A stretch of DNA of 64,000 bases from Epiperipatus broadwayi (Eukaryota > Onychophora > Udeonychophora > Euonychophora > Peripatidae): positions 2,482,001 through 2,546,000 of the forward strand of contig JAQFVV010012498.1 of assembly GCA_028023455.1 (NCBI GenBank). The letters run 5' to 3'. Position numbers and translations under genes: made by a program. Under the pieces are notes generated by a model. It was given only the letters and a program-made list of their open reading frames with translations, made no database searches and was not told the DNA's origin. How positions within the stretch are numbered: the first letter of the stretch is position 1; each line of letters opens with the position of its first letter. Shown here one piece after another: positions 12,228 through 22,943 of this stretch.

Positions 12228-12982
12228 TTAAACTATGTCAGGCGGTTCCTTCTTTCTTTCTACTAACTCACTAACATAAATTATACTCCATATTCTCACA
12301 TCTCTCCCTCGATTAAAATTTATTGCTTTATCTCTTTCCCTTTCCATTTTATTTTCTGCCTTGTAAATTAGAAAACCTTTAAGCTTCACAGACCTCCGTA
12401 TTTTTCCTAACCGTGAATATTTTTTCCTACGCTTTCTTTTTATTTTAAATCTACATTTAAAACAAACACGAACTTTTACTTTAACCTTTTTAACTTTTTG
12501 TAAAAACTTTTCAACGCTATCTTCTACCTTGAACTTATGTCTCTCTTCTATTTCTTGATCTCTATTTGTTTCTACTTTCTCTGTAGCAATGCTATCTGAT
12601 TCTAATTTAATTTCTATTTCCAAACTACTATATTTAGCACTATCTGACTCTACTATCTCTTTCATGATCTCCACTTCTTTATTTTCTTTGACAAAATCTA
12701 CTTCTACGATCTCTTTACTCAACTCATTTTTCAACTCCTTTTCCATCTCAACTTCTTTTTCTACTTCCTGAGTTTCTTCTACTTCTCCCATTATTTCTCT
12801 TCTCATTTCTTTAATTTCCCTAATCATTTCTTCCCTTATTGCCTGCTGGCCCTGCTTAACTTCCGCTTTAAACTCTGCCATCATTGCTTGCTGATTTTTC
12901 ATTTCTATACCAACTTCATCAACATCTTCATCATCATCTGTGACTCTGACTCATCTTCTTTTTCAACTACTCCCATTTTTAA
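12228..12982 (-). pseudogene. Gag-like coiled-coil protein of the LTR element
   Basis: The main open frame (12902 to 12228, 224 residues) starts MKNQQAMMAEFKAEVKQG and is dominated by Glu, Lys, Arg, Met and Val with a heptad-like pattern through about residue 90, followed by a basic Lys/Arg-rich half (RFKIKRKRRKKYSR near residues 151-164). A short acidic segment just upstream (from ATG at about 12980, MGVVEKEDESESQMMMK) reads toward it but ends in a stop, so the true N-terminus is probably in another frame and the gene is broken. Long charged coiled coils open the gag of many Ty3-type elements. No CCHC knuckle, protease or reverse transcriptase follows, and the region between it and the 3' LTR has no long sense frame. 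The element therefore depended on another copy for replication, or has lost pol. Confidence 0.55.
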
Positions 12983-13323
12983 AACAATATTTTATTTCAC
13001 TAAATTTAATATATGACTTATTTATTTATTTTCTTACTAGAATAAAAATATACACTGACTCCACCCCCTTTTGTCCATTTTTCTCTACCCAATCCTAACA
13101 CTTTAGCTCCACCCCCAAACACCAAACTGTCAGATTTAAAAGAATGATTTATCTTAACCATCATAAATAGCATAAATCTCTTTTCATTTAGAGAAGGAAA
13201 AAAAAAAAATTCAGTCAATTTTTTTTTTTAAAGTTAAACTAGTTTAAATATGTCATTTAGCTTTTCTTTAAGATTTTTATTTTTAAACAAGAAACAAAGT
13301 ATTCAATTAACTGTCATTTATTA

Positions 13324-13351
13324 AAGGTTCGGCCCATGTTGGCGCATCATT
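13324..13351 (-). other. Probable primer binding site region, next to the 5' LTR
   Basis: On the minus strand, directly after the 5' LTR end, the sequence contains GCGCCAACATGGGCCGAACC. This closely resembles the TGGCGCC-CAACGTGGGGC type of primer binding site seen next to 5' LTRs of many Ty3-type elements, with an apparent change in the first bases (TGATGCGCC rather than TGGCGCC). Confidence 0.55.
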
Positions 13352-14937
13352 TGTACCAGATGGTTCCACCAAATGAAGTATACTTACACATATATATGTT
13401 TTGCTGGTTTCATACTTCTTCATAATACATTTATAATCTTATAAATGTTACGTGAACGAACCGGCACATTCGAGCAAAATGGGAGATATTATTGATAGCT
13501 TTAACTATCAACAATGGCCCACCTCGGCTGCTAGATTCAAACCCCTACTATCCAAACACTTTATTTGTTTTGGAGTAAACTCCGAGCACCAGCTATCTAT
13601 TCAGAAGAATAAACAACATATTTGGTCAGTAGGCTCATAATCCAGCACTCGAAATCACCCCAAAACTAACCCAGTCTAATTTTAATCAGTAATACAATAT
13701 AGAAAAAGAATTGATAAAAAGAATTGACTGACGAATAAAATTTAATTTTAAAGACAATTTATTAACTAACATTTACTAATTATAAACATTTTTATAAATC
13801 TATAAATAACACACACATTTTAAGTTAACATACTATGATATATTTTATGAAAGAGCAAAAATAATCTTTGACATTTAAATTATCTAACATTCACAAACAC
13901 GCACATCAATAGTTCATTTTATGCATGCTTATAGAGTTTATATAATTTGAATCTTGAATTTTTATGAATTACAGCAGTGGCTACTACATATAAATGAGAA
14001 TAATAAAATGTTTTGCCTAGGATTTTTGGAACATGGATATTGCTTGTTGTTAGCTGCTTCTGACAGAGTATATCTAATAAAGGATATCTAACCGGTTAGA
14101 TTTGACTTGACATTTCTTGAGGAGATTTGATGCTAATCCATTGGTTTTATTCTTGGAGACAGTGGAATATTGATGGAGGATTTCTGAGCTGTTAAGTAGA
14201 CATTATTTCATGGGCAGGTCTTGCTGATCTTGTTGGACTAAGGGCTGAAAGAAGAGCATATATTTCCATAAGATGCTCAGCACTGCATTTCTGTTTCTGG
14301 ATACATAATTTAAACAAGACTGACACTGAAAACTAGGCTGAAACTGAACTCCGATAAAAATCTGGCTATTTATATATGCAAATTGTTTTCGTTTTAATAT
14401 CCTCCGGCAATAGGTGTTGTCGAAATTCCTTTAGTAATTAATCCTATGACAACGTGTTTTTGAAGATTGTTTAATTAGTAGTAGCCATTTCAAAATGTGT
14501 TGTTTTTATATCCTTAATTAGTAGCCCACTGCTGTGTTGTTAAATACATTTCATTTCAATATTTATTTTCATGTGTTTTTCAATATAATTTTAACATGCA
14601 TTTATCTTATTAACGAGCTAACATTTATTTTTATTTACCATCGCACATATATACACATTTATTCTAATAAACTGGAATGAAAAGAGATTTATATTTTAAC
14701 TTTTAATTTATAATAATAACACTCTTTAACTTTTATGAACTCTTAGTTTTATCTTTTCTAACCAAAACTCCCCCTCCCTCCTTTTAACCAATTATTTTCT
14801 AACTTTTATTTCAAACTCTTTTACGAAAATAAACTGTAATAAACTCTTCAACATTTAAATATGTTTTTCTTTTACGAAAGATTATTTTAATAATTTTTTT
14901 AGATAAATTAGTATGTGCCAATTTCAATATTGGTACA
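13352..14937 (-). repeat. 5' LTR of the minus-strand LTR retrotransposon
   Basis: A 1586-bp copy of the block at 9161-10750. It keeps the terminal inverted repeat TGTACCA...TGGTACA. By eye the two LTRs differ at roughly 40 positions plus a few small indels (for instance a 9-base insertion in the left copy near 10222), mostly transitions, many of them CG versus TG or CA. No matching target-site duplication is visible outside the two LTRs (left flank TTGTAT, right flank GAATCT). Confidence 0.88.
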
Positions 14938-15253
14938 GAATCTTGAAATGCAAAATTTTATAATTCCAAGATGTCATCTCATACATTTATAGCTTTTAAG
15001 ATTTTTGTATAATTTTTAAAAAATACTCTTTTCTATTGAATTTTAAGTGAACACATATGCACAAAGTTAGCTTTTAAAAGGAAAAATCTGTATATATAAA
15101 ATACCTATTTTCTCTGTTGTCTGGATTGGTGAATGTATCTTTGTCTGTGAATGTTTGTCAGAAAGGCTGTCATGTGTGTCCTAACACTCAAATTCACATA
15201 TCAAATATAACAGATAACAATGGCTTTTCAGGCCAGCAACATTTCTCATATTC

Positions 15254-15261
15254 ATTTATAT
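15254..15261. other. Target-site duplication, left, of the hAT element
   Basis: ATTTATAT, repeated exactly at 18098-18105. Eight bases is the duplication length made by hAT transposases. Confidence 0.9.
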
Positions 15262-18097
15262 CAGTGGTTCCCAAAGTGGTTCTCTATGAACCCTCAGGGA
15301 TCCTTATGACTGCTGAGGGAGGTCCTTGGCAAATAAAAATAATTTTGGGAGTGTGTGGATAACTTTGGGGTGTGAGAAAGGTTTAATATAAAGTAAAAAA
15401 AAGTTTCTTTTTCATTATTATGAAAGTTAAGATAAATAGCAATAAATATATTGGTAGGCACTTTTTGGTGCTGAATAAAATATAAGAAGAGATAGGTACA
15501 GATGGTGGGAGTTGGGCTGACAGCAGACATCTATCTATATATCTATACAAGTTTAAACTAAAATGGAATCTCACCACTACATACGATAATTTGTCTAAAT
15601 ATGGCACATCAAAAAAAAAACAGCAACTAATCAACAATTTAATTATGTTTTATGCATGATGTAATGTGCATGCAACACATTTTCTTAGTATTTTTTGTAT
15701 TGGCATGAAGATAGTGTATGTTATCTAAGTATTTTAAATACAATTGATATCTTTGTGTATATTAAATTTATTTAAGCAAAGTTATACTTATGTTAAGTTA
15801 ATTAATATACTGGTTTTATTATATTATATTTATAAATATTACATTTTGTTACTTATTAATTTGTTTGATAATAATTAAATTATTTATTTTTTTTGAAAAA
15901 TAAATAATAAAATTAGTAGCAAATGTGTACTCATACAATTTGTGAAACTTATTTAAAATTTTATCTTTATATTATAATTAATTAATTGATTCCAGCATTA
16001 TGTTGTAGCATTTTATTAACAAAATAAAACAAAATATTAATAAATAGTGTTTTTGCCAAAGAACTTTTTTGATTAATTTCTTATATCTTAAATTTGTGCT
16101 CCTTTTCTAGATAATGGTAGAAGTGAGATGAAAAAAAAGTGCAGCCAATATAGTGTTGAATATTTAAAATATGGATTTATTTCATTACCAAAAAATAGTA
16201 CATTACCTATATGCCTTCTATGCAATAAAACTGTCAAATGAATCAATGAAATCTTCTAAGCTAAAGGAGCATTTGACCAAAGTCGATAACAACAAAAAAG
16301 ATAAAGATTTAACTTTTTTAAAACAGTCAAAAAAAGATATTTGAAAACACTGTCATTGTGACAATTCTTAGCAACAACATCTGAGCAAGATGATGATGGA
16401 CTGCATGGTTGTTATAACATTTCTTTACTGATTGCAAAGTCTAGAAAGTCACACACCATTGGTGAAGATCTTATTCTACCAGCTGTGAAGTAATGTGCTA
16501 AATGCTGCATAAATCAGCTTTTGATATTATAAGAAAAAATCTGCTGAGCAATAATACCGTACAAAGAAGGATTGATGAAATTGCTCAGTGCTTAACATTT
16601 TTTTATGTGGGCACTTAAAAACATATAAATTCTCTATACAGCATGATGAATCAACTTTGCCAGGAAATGAAGCTTTATTTTTAGCCTAAAGAAGAAAAAA
16701 TTTCCAAGAATTGTTATTTGCCAAATGTTTTGAAACTGATATAAAAGGTAAAACAATAATTAATGAATTAAAAAGATTTTTTGATATAAAAGCTATAATC
16801 TTAAGCAATATCCTATCTGTTGGTACTGATGGTGCTCTGGCAATGGTAGGATGATACTGATGTTTTTTGGCATACTTAAAATAAGATATACTGAATGTCT
16901 TATTTGTACATTGTGTCATTCATTGACAATATTTAGTCACCAAAAATCTTAGTGAATGCTTGCATGGCTCACTAGATCATGTTTTTAGAGCAGTTAATAA
17001 AATCAAAAGGAATACCTTAAATGAGAGATTATTTGTGGAACTTTGTACAGAAAATGGTAAAAATTCTAATCATTTATTACTTAACATGGAAGTTCATTGT
17101 TTATCTAAAAGTGCATGTTTGGATCAATTTTATGCATTCTTTGGTTCAGTATTGGAATTCCTGAAAAGTAAATACAATGATTTGTGTCTCAATTTAATTA
17201 ATTAAAAAATAATATAATTTATATGACTGACTTATTTGCCAAATTTAACAAAACTAATTTGAAGCTACAAGATGATCAATTAAATTTAATCATTACTAAA
17301 AGTATAATATCTGTATTTGTTGCAAAACTTATGCTATATAAACAAAACATGGGGAGAGGAGAATGCTCTCAGTTTTCAAATCTTTCAATATTGCAAAAAC
17401 AGGATGAAGATTTGCTTGCTTATTGTCAGAACTTAATGGCTCTTCCACAGCCAAAGATTTGAAGGCATTACTCACTTGGTTATCCCTGATTGGTTACTGG
17501 ACCCTTTTGCAAGTAGACCCACAAACTCAGATGCATCCATATTAATACATGATCAACTTATTAAATTATTCACAAATGAAAAGTTAAAACCAATGCTTGA
17601 ACAAGGCTACCACATATTTTGGTTACAAAAACAAATACCAATTTTATATCTTGCATTATGGATCACTGTATTGAAACTGCTCATTTCTTTCCCATCTTCC
17701 TATTTAGTAGAATGTGGATTTAGTGCACTTATGTGCTCATCATGAAAGAAGAAACAAACTGAAAATTCGTGCTCGTGGAGACTTACGAATGTTACTAACT
17801 AACATAGAACCAAACATGAATGATCTCATATCATAACATTATGTTCACACATCTCATTGAAAAATATATATGTTTTGTAATTTAAAATAAAAGTTATAAT
17901 TTCAATAGAACTACTTTAAATATCAAAAGGTTTTATTTATATTTTATTTTTACATTACCATTTACCATCCAAGAAATCAAAGTTAGTTTTGTAATTTTTA
18001 TATTATGCAGTTAAATTGAGTTATTTCACTTAGGGATTCATTGTCAGTCTTTGCTATAAGAAGGGATCCATGGATATATTAAGTTTGGGAGTCACTG
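15262..18097 (+). mobile_element. hAT DNA transposon, inactive
   Basis: The 2836-bp element starts CAGTGGTTCCCAAAGTGG and ends, on the reverse strand, CAGTGACTCCCAAACTT. These imperfect terminal inverted repeats are of the CAGNGGTTCCCAAA type typical of the hAT superfamily. A perfect ATTTATAT duplication flanks it. Sub-terminal sequence also mirrors (GGATCC and ATGG motifs near both ends). The single transposase gene inside is broken by stops and frameshifts. It landed in one copy of a locally duplicated AT-rich repeat (18099-18173 / 18451-18523). Confidence 0.92.
16128..17836 (+). pseudogene. hAT transposase (ZBED5/SCAND3-like), broken
   Basis: Remnants appear in the family order. Just after the ATG there is a BED-type zinc-finger region: a run reading YLKYGFISLPKNSTLPICLLC with a C-x2-C pair, then SKLKEHLTK. 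Next comes ISLLIAKSRKSHTIGEDLILP, which matches the conserved 'IA-K-x-K-P-H-T-I-G-E-x-L-I-L-P-A' block of this group. Further C-terminal, an open frame at 16960-17205 contains the 'LHGSLDHVFRAVNKIK' block. The end has the dimerisation region: SFPSSYLVECGFSALM (17688-17736) followed, one frame over, by RRNKLKIRARGDLRMLLTNI up to the stop at 17834-17836. Several stops and at least three frame changes make it a pseudogene. The family is known for single-copy domesticated relatives in vertebrates, but here the intact terminal repeats and duplication show a plain transposon. Confidence 0.88.
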
Positions 18098-18105
18098 ATT
18101 TATAT
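18098..18105. other. Target-site duplication, right, of the hAT element
   Basis: ATTTATAT, identical to 15254-15261. Confidence 0.9.
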
Positions 18106-18523
18106 AATATTAAACTCTTTTGTTTAATTTACATTGAATCTTTAAAAAAATTTACTAAAGCAATCAATTAAAAATAATCTATTATGGAAATGACAACCAA
18201 AGAAGGACAACATTTTTGTATTCTGCCATTAATAAATGGAATTTTTAGAGTTGCTTCTAATGCTGTCAAATTCATATATCAAATAGTAGAGATATATTTA
18301 AAATTTTTAATTTTAATTTAGCTTTATTAATAATTTTGTGAACCAGGCCTTTGGTTGGGTATACAAAGCTATTAATAAAGATGAATATATTAATATCTTG
18401 CCAGGTACAATCGAAATATTTTTTTTTAATTGTGACTTTCTGACATTTATTTATATAATGTTAAATTTTTTTGTTTAATCTACTTTAGTTCTTAGAAAAA
18501 TTTGTTAAAGCAATCAATTAAAA
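18099..18523 (+). repeat. Direct repeat pair (18099-18173 and 18451-18523)
   Basis: Both copies share TTTATATAAT, TTTGTTTAAT, and AAAGCAATCAATTAAAAA in order, about 350 bases apart. The first copy carries the hAT insertion at its left edge. Between them lies AT-rich sequence with no frame. Confidence 0.65.
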
Positions 18524-18915
18524 AATAGTACACATATTATATTTAATAATATGTAATTTTTATTATGAAGAATACAATACAAAGGAAGCAACAATCAAAT
18601 TTCATATAAAAACAACAGCCTTTCAAAAGGCCAGGTTCATCTGGTACACTGATAAAATACATAATATTGCAAACGAAAGAATAAGTTAGTTAAAATAAGA
18701 TTAATAAAGTAATAATTTAGTTTACACATAATGTTAACAATGATTTACAGTCATAACTAATCCTTAATATATTATTCGAAGGTGTGTACATATGTTTATT
18801 TCATGTTTCTTTCATCTATTTTAAAGTTTAAATAGGTATTGTTTTTAAAAAAGGTATGGTAAATAAAGAAAAAAATGATTTAATTTAATAATTGTAACTT
18901 AAGTTTTTATTTTAA

Positions 18916-18928
18916 TATTATAATCTAT
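18916..18928. other. Target-site duplication, left, of the Penelope pair
   Basis: TATTATAATCTAT, found again at 25077-25089 on the far side of the two-element composite. The last bases overlap microhomology with the element end. Confidence 0.85.
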
Positions 18929-19089
18929 TTGTCTGAAGGTTTGTAATGATGGTATATTATAAGATGTAATATGTTGGACTATTTCCATCATTTATGAGTG
19001 AATATTGAATGTATAGAAAATTTTTTTAAACTTTTTATTTAAACTTTTCAAATACAAACAACTTGTTAGTAATAACACACAAATAGACA

Positions 19090-19163
19090 ATACAGGTTAG
19101 TAATTACACAACGTTTCGAGTAGTATTATTCTCCACTCTTCTTCAGGTGTTGCCGGCCTATAT
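19090..19163 (-). ncRNA. Hammerhead ribozyme (dimer type), core intact
   Basis: Minus strand: core CTGAAGA (fits CUGANGA), stem II GAGTGG/CTACTC with one G-U pair and loop AGAATAATA, then GAAA, a palindromic ACGT stem III, and cleavage after GTT. Stem I is GTGT/ACAC, an internal loop, then CCTGTAT/ATATAGG. Stem III cannot close within one molecule, so two copies would pair. The same architecture is published for hammerheads in Penelope elements. The fold is read by eye. Confidence 0.75.
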
Positions 19164-19170
19164 GCACAGT

Positions 19171-19260
19171 GACAATATTCGCTTAGAAGTTGAACTCGCA
19201 CCTTTAGATTCTTGTATATTGAATTTAAGGCAAACGCTCTACCAACTGAGCTATTCTGTC
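19171..19260 (-). other. tRNA-like A/B-box segment in the pLTR (minus copy, 3')
   Basis: Minus strand: a perfect D-arm (GCTC-AGTTGGTA-GAGC) within the A-box match TAGCTCAGTTGG, and a B-box-like GAGTTCAACTT. The ends can pair (GACA with TGTC). The T-arm and anticodon arm do not fold well and there is an extra stretch in the middle, so this is a tRNA-derived pol III promoter-like segment, not a tRNA gene. Confidence 0.6.
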
Positions 19261-19376
19261 AAAGGCAACATATAGTAGAAATTTGATATATTTATACTTG
19301 AGTGTTGGTTCAAATCCTCCTGAGTCCTTCAATTTTTTTTTTTTTTTTAACAAGTCTAATTATTTTTATTATTTTT

Positions 19377-21781
19377 TTATTTTTTCCTAAGAGCAAGATT
19401 AATTAGAGGCTTCCATACATTGTGTATTGCCACACTGGGTTGACTTATAGGATTATTTACCATTGTCATATGAGCAGCTTCCTTGAATTTTCTTCTATGC
19501 ATTTTTTCCTCTTTATCCAATATCTTTGTATTTTTCCATTTAAGCATGTGGTCATTAGTACATACATGATCTGCTATGGTAGACACATCTGTTTTTTCTC
19601 TTTTAACCATTAGTTTGTGTTCCTTCAATCGTTGTTCAACAGGCCGACAGGTCTCACCAATGTATTTTCTTCCACATTCACATGGTATCTCATAGATGCA
19701 GTTTTTGTTCTTCAGCATTTCCAGTTTAGGCTTATTGGAAGTAAGCATTCCTCGAAGTGTGGTATGGCTTTGGAAAGCAGTTCTAATATTATATTGACTG
19801 CAGATTCTTTTTAGTTTGTCCGCCATTCCTGGTATGTATGGATACACCACCGTACCAATAACTGTTTCCTCTTTTGGTGTCTTTTTCTGTTGTCTATTGA
19901 AAGTTTTTCTGATGACTGCTGATGGATAACCATTCTTCTTAAGCATTTGTTCTATGTGAATCTTTTCTTTTTCCAAATCACTGGTTTCTGAACAAACCTC
20001 CTTCGCTCTGTTCCATAGTGACAGTACAATTCCTTGTTTAGTGCTTCTTGTATGATTGGATGTATATGCCAAGTATTTTCCAGTGTGTGTTGGTTTCCTA
20101 TATACTGATGTTTTTATTTTGCCTTGAGGGAGTCTTGTCACAAGAACATCCAAGAATGCCAATTTTTGTTCTTGTTCTGCTTCCATCGTGAAATTAATTG
20201 TAGGAGATATGTTGTTAATGTGCATCCAGAAAGACTGTAATTTTATCTTGCCATGTGGCCATACTACAAATGTATCATCAACATATCGAAGCCACACTTT
20301 AGGCGGACATGGAGTAGTATTTATGGCTGTTGTTTCAAGTTCTTCCATGTAAATGTTGCTGAGCAATGGTGACAGTGATGATCCCATGGCCATCCCTCGA
20401 TTTTGTTGGAAGAATTCTGAGTTATATTGAAAGTATGTTGTTGTTACACAGAATGTTAATAACTCCATTATTCTATCAATAGGTAGAACTGTTCTACTTT
20501 GTAGACTGTTATCACCATAGACAATGCTTCATCACATGGTACATTTGTAAACAGACTTTCCACATCAAAGCTTACTAATATGTCAGTTCTATCCATTTTC
20601 ATGTTCCTGACTAATTCTACAAAGTGCTTAGAGTCCCTGATGAAAGATGGTGTTTTATATGCCAATGGACTAAGAACTTCGAGAAGAAATCTTGACAAAT
20701 TTTGACAGGGTGAATTTCTAGAACTAACAATAGGTCTTAATGGAATATTCTCTATGGATTTTAGGCAGTCCATACAGGTGAGGAATCTTGCTGAAATACG
20801 AAGTTAATTTTCTTTTTTCTGAATCACTGAAATACCTGCGATGCTTCCGGAGTAATGCTTGTAGTTTTACCTCTGTACTTGGAATCGGATTTTTTGCTAC
20901 TTTTTTGTATTGGCCTGCTGTGAGAAGTCCTTGAATTTTGTTATCATAATCAGTTTTATCCATTACAACTGTAGTGTTACCTTTGTCAGCAGGAAGAATG
21001 ATTATAGATGCATCCTGTTTGAGAGATTTAATAGCTCTCCTCTCATCACATGAAATGTTTGACTTCTGCTTGTGCACTTGATGTCTTTCCAGTGTTCGTT
21101 TTACTCTTCAGCGTAACTCCGCTGCTTCCTCTAGATTCAAATTTTGTGTCACCTCATCAGTCGCAGCCATTATATCCAATAGCGGAACAGTAGATGGTGT
21201 AATGGCGAAATTCAAACCTTTTTCCAGAACTGATAATTCACAATCGGTAAGTTGTTTAGAACTAAGATTTTTCACTGATGATGAGGATAGACTAGTTGCA
21301 GTATTACTTTTGACTTGCCCATGTAGATTTACAAGCTTCTTCTTCTGTAGTTCTTTTATCCTTTCATGTAACTTACAATATGATCTGTTCACTGCTTGAC
21401 AAATTCTTGAGAAATCTTCATCTGTAACTTTATTTTGTAGAAACGATTCCACATTTCTAATAGATTGTAAGGTTTGATGCTTGATAAACTGCTGAACCTT
21501 TATACTCTCAATAAAGCCTCATTTGCTCTCTGAATAATTTTTTCAGCTCTCTTGGAGGAAATAGGAGGTTTTAACTGCAAACCCTTAGGGATAATCCCTT
21601 CTGATTTACATTTACATAAGAAAGTTAAATGATTTTCTACTTTAGCCAGTTTTAGACATAATTTTTCATAATGTCTAAATTTCAACATAGCATCGGGTCC
21701 ATACCGAGTACTTAGTATTTGTCTGAAGGTTTGTAATGATGGTATATTATAAGATGTAATATGTTGGACTATTTCCATCAT
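19377..21781 (-). pseudogene. Penelope-like reverse transcriptase with GIY-YIG endonuclease, minus copy, frameshifted
   Basis: Same protein as the plus copy, in four or five frame fragments. The N-terminal piece (21781 to 21500) ends at a 4-base loss in a GAGAGAGAG run near 21507. The second piece ends at the shared in-frame TGA near 21108. The third (21077 to 20724) ends at a 2-base loss just after LPKIH. The fourth (20773 to 20468) ends at a deletion of about 19 bases after the DEALS block. The last (20468 to 19377, 363 residues) is clean and holds RT motif B (QNRGMAMGSSLSPLLSNIY), motif C (YVDD) and the GIY-YIG domain (CIYEIPCECGRKYIGETCR) to the natural stop. This copy keeps a Gln-Arg pair in the GIY-YIG region (PVEQRLKEH) where the plus copy has lost one residue. 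Being frameshifted it cannot make a functional enzyme. Confidence 0.92.
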
Positions 21782-21893
21782 TTATGAGTGAATATTGAAT
21801 GTATAGAAAAAATTTTTAAACTTTTTATTTAAACTTTTCAAATACAAACAACTTGTTAGTAATAACACACAAATAGACAATACAGGTTAGTAA
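21782..21893 (-). repeat. Truncated 5' pLTR of the minus Penelope copy
   Basis: Holds only the pLTR part between the hammerhead and the ORF start. Its outer end (GGTTAGTAA on the plus strand) corresponds to TTACTAACC, a few bases downstream of the hammerhead cleavage position. The tRNA-like part and the ribozyme are missing. It abuts the plus copy's pLTR start with 1-3 shared bases. Confidence 0.8.
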
Positions 21894-21966
21894 ATTGAAG
21901 GAATCAGGAGGATTTGAACCAACCCTCAAGTATAAATATATCAAATTTCTACTATATGTTGCCTTT

Positions 21967-22056
21967 GACAGAATAGCTCAGTTGGTAGAGCGTTTGCCTT
22001 AAATTCAATATACAAGAATCTAAAGGTGCGAGTTCAACTTCTAAGCGAATATTGTC
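21967..22056 (+). other. tRNA-like A/B-box segment in the pLTR (plus copy, 5')
   Basis: A box TAGCTCAGTTGG at 21974-21985 with a perfect 4-bp D stem, and B-box-like GAGTTCAACTT at 22030-22040. It lies upstream of the ORF, where an internal pol III-type promoter could drive the element. Not a functional tRNA by structure. Confidence 0.6.
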
Positions 22057-22063
22057 ACTGTGC

Positions 22064-22137
22064 ATATAGGCCGGCAACACCTGAAGAAGAGTGGAGAATA
22101 ATACTACTCAAAACGTTGTGTAATTACTAACCTGTAT
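22064..22137 (+). ncRNA. Hammerhead ribozyme, probably dead (G12 to A)
   Basis: Same fold as the outer two copies (CTGAAGA at 22081-22087, stem II, ACGT palindrome, stem I), but the base after stem II is A at 22110 (CTCAAAACG) where the others have CTCGAAACG. G12 is the general base of the hammerhead, so this copy should not cleave. The change is CG to CA. Confidence 0.75.
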
Positions 22138-22235
22138 TGCCTATTTGTGTGTTATTACTAACAAGTTGTTTGTATTTGAAAAGTTTAAATAAAAAGTTTA
22201 AAAATTTTTTCTATACATTCAATATTCACTCATAA

Positions 22236-22913
22236 ATGATGGAAATAGTCCAACATATTACATCTTATAATATACCATCATTACAAACCTTCAGACAAAT
22301 ACTAAGTACTCGGTATGGACCCGATGCTATGTTGAAATTTAGACATTATGAAAAATTATGTCTAAAACTGGCTAAAGTAGAAAATCATTTAACTTTCTTA
22401 TGTAAATGTAAATCAGAAGGGATTATCCCTAAGGGTTTGCAGTTAAAACCTCCTATTTCCTCCAAGAGAGCTGAAAAAATTATTCAGAGAGCAAATGAGG
22501 CTTTATTGAGAGAGAGTATAAAGGTTCAGCGGTTTATCAAGCATCAAACCTTGCAATCTATTAGAAATGTGGAATCATTTCTACAAAACAAAGTTACATA
22601 TGAAGATTTCTCAAGAATTTGTCAAGCAGTGAACAGATCATATTGTAAGTTACATGAAAGGATAAAAGAACTACAGAAGAAGAAGCTTGTAAATCTACAT
22701 GGGCAAGTCAAAAGTAATACTGCAACTAGTCTATCCTCATCATCAGTGAAAAATCTTAGTTCTAAACAACTTACCGATTGTGAATTATCAGTTCTGGAAA
22801 AAGGTTTGAATTTCGCCATTACACCATCTACTGTTCCGCTATTGGATATAATGGCCGCGACTGATGAGGTGACACAAAATTTGAATCTAGAGGAAGCAGC
22901 GGAGTTACGCTGA
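22236..22913 (+). CDS. N-terminal part of the Penelope-like ORF (plus copy), ended by an in-frame TGA
   Basis: 226 codons including the stop, starting at the ATG-ATG pair (MMEIVQHITSYN). The product is helical and basic, with possible coiled coil in the KLHERIKELQKKKL region (about residues 146-159), and no catalytic motif; this is the N-terminal extension found before the RT core of Penelope elements. The stop TGA (22911-22913) is in the same frame as the RT part that follows, and the frame stays open across the 30 bases up to the next ATG at 22944. The minus copy has the same TGA. So either the parent element had already acquired it (CGA to TGA is a single CpG transition), or the two parts are made separately. 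Unlike the minus copy it has no frameshift. Confidence 0.85.
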   Translation: MMEIVQHITSYNIPSLQTFRQILSTRYGPDAMLKFRHYEKLCLKLAKVENHLTFLCKCKSEGIIPKGLQLKPPISSKRAEKIIQRANEALLRESIKVQRFIKHQTLQSIRNVESFLQNKVTYEDFSRICQAVNRSYCKLHERIKELQKKKLVNLHGQVKSNTATSLSSSSVKNLSSKQLTDCELSVLEKGLNFAITPSTVPLLDIMAATDEVTQNLNLEEAAELR

Positions 22914-22943
22914 AGAGTAAAACGAACACTGGAAAGACATCAA

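Larger units (their letters stand above)
18929..19332 (-). repeat. 3' pLTR of the minus Penelope copy
   Basis: On the minus strand it begins TTGAAGGACTCAGGAGG, after the poly-T/poly-A stretch that follows the ORF, and ends within the first 20 or so codons of the next would-be ORF (the start beginning MMEIVQHITSYN). It extends about 38 bases further into that ORF start than the right-hand 3' pLTR does, so 3' ends vary, as is usual for Penelope elements. Confidence 0.85.
21893..22277 (+). repeat. 5' pLTR of the plus Penelope copy
   Basis: Starts ATTGAAGGAATCAGGAGG, matching the 3' pLTR at 24705-25079, and runs through the tRNA-like segment and the hammerhead into the ORF start. On its opposite strand near 21900-21930 there is also a GGTTCAAATCC-like B-box motif. 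Confidence 0.85.

Noticed and set aside
12589-12771. Ser/Thr/Leu-rich plus-strand frame
   Set aside because: Shadow of the minus-strand gag-like coiled coil.
21967-22056. Genuine tRNA gene
   Set aside because: D-arm is perfect but the T-arm and anticodon arm do not fold and there is an extra insert; it is part of a repeated pLTR.
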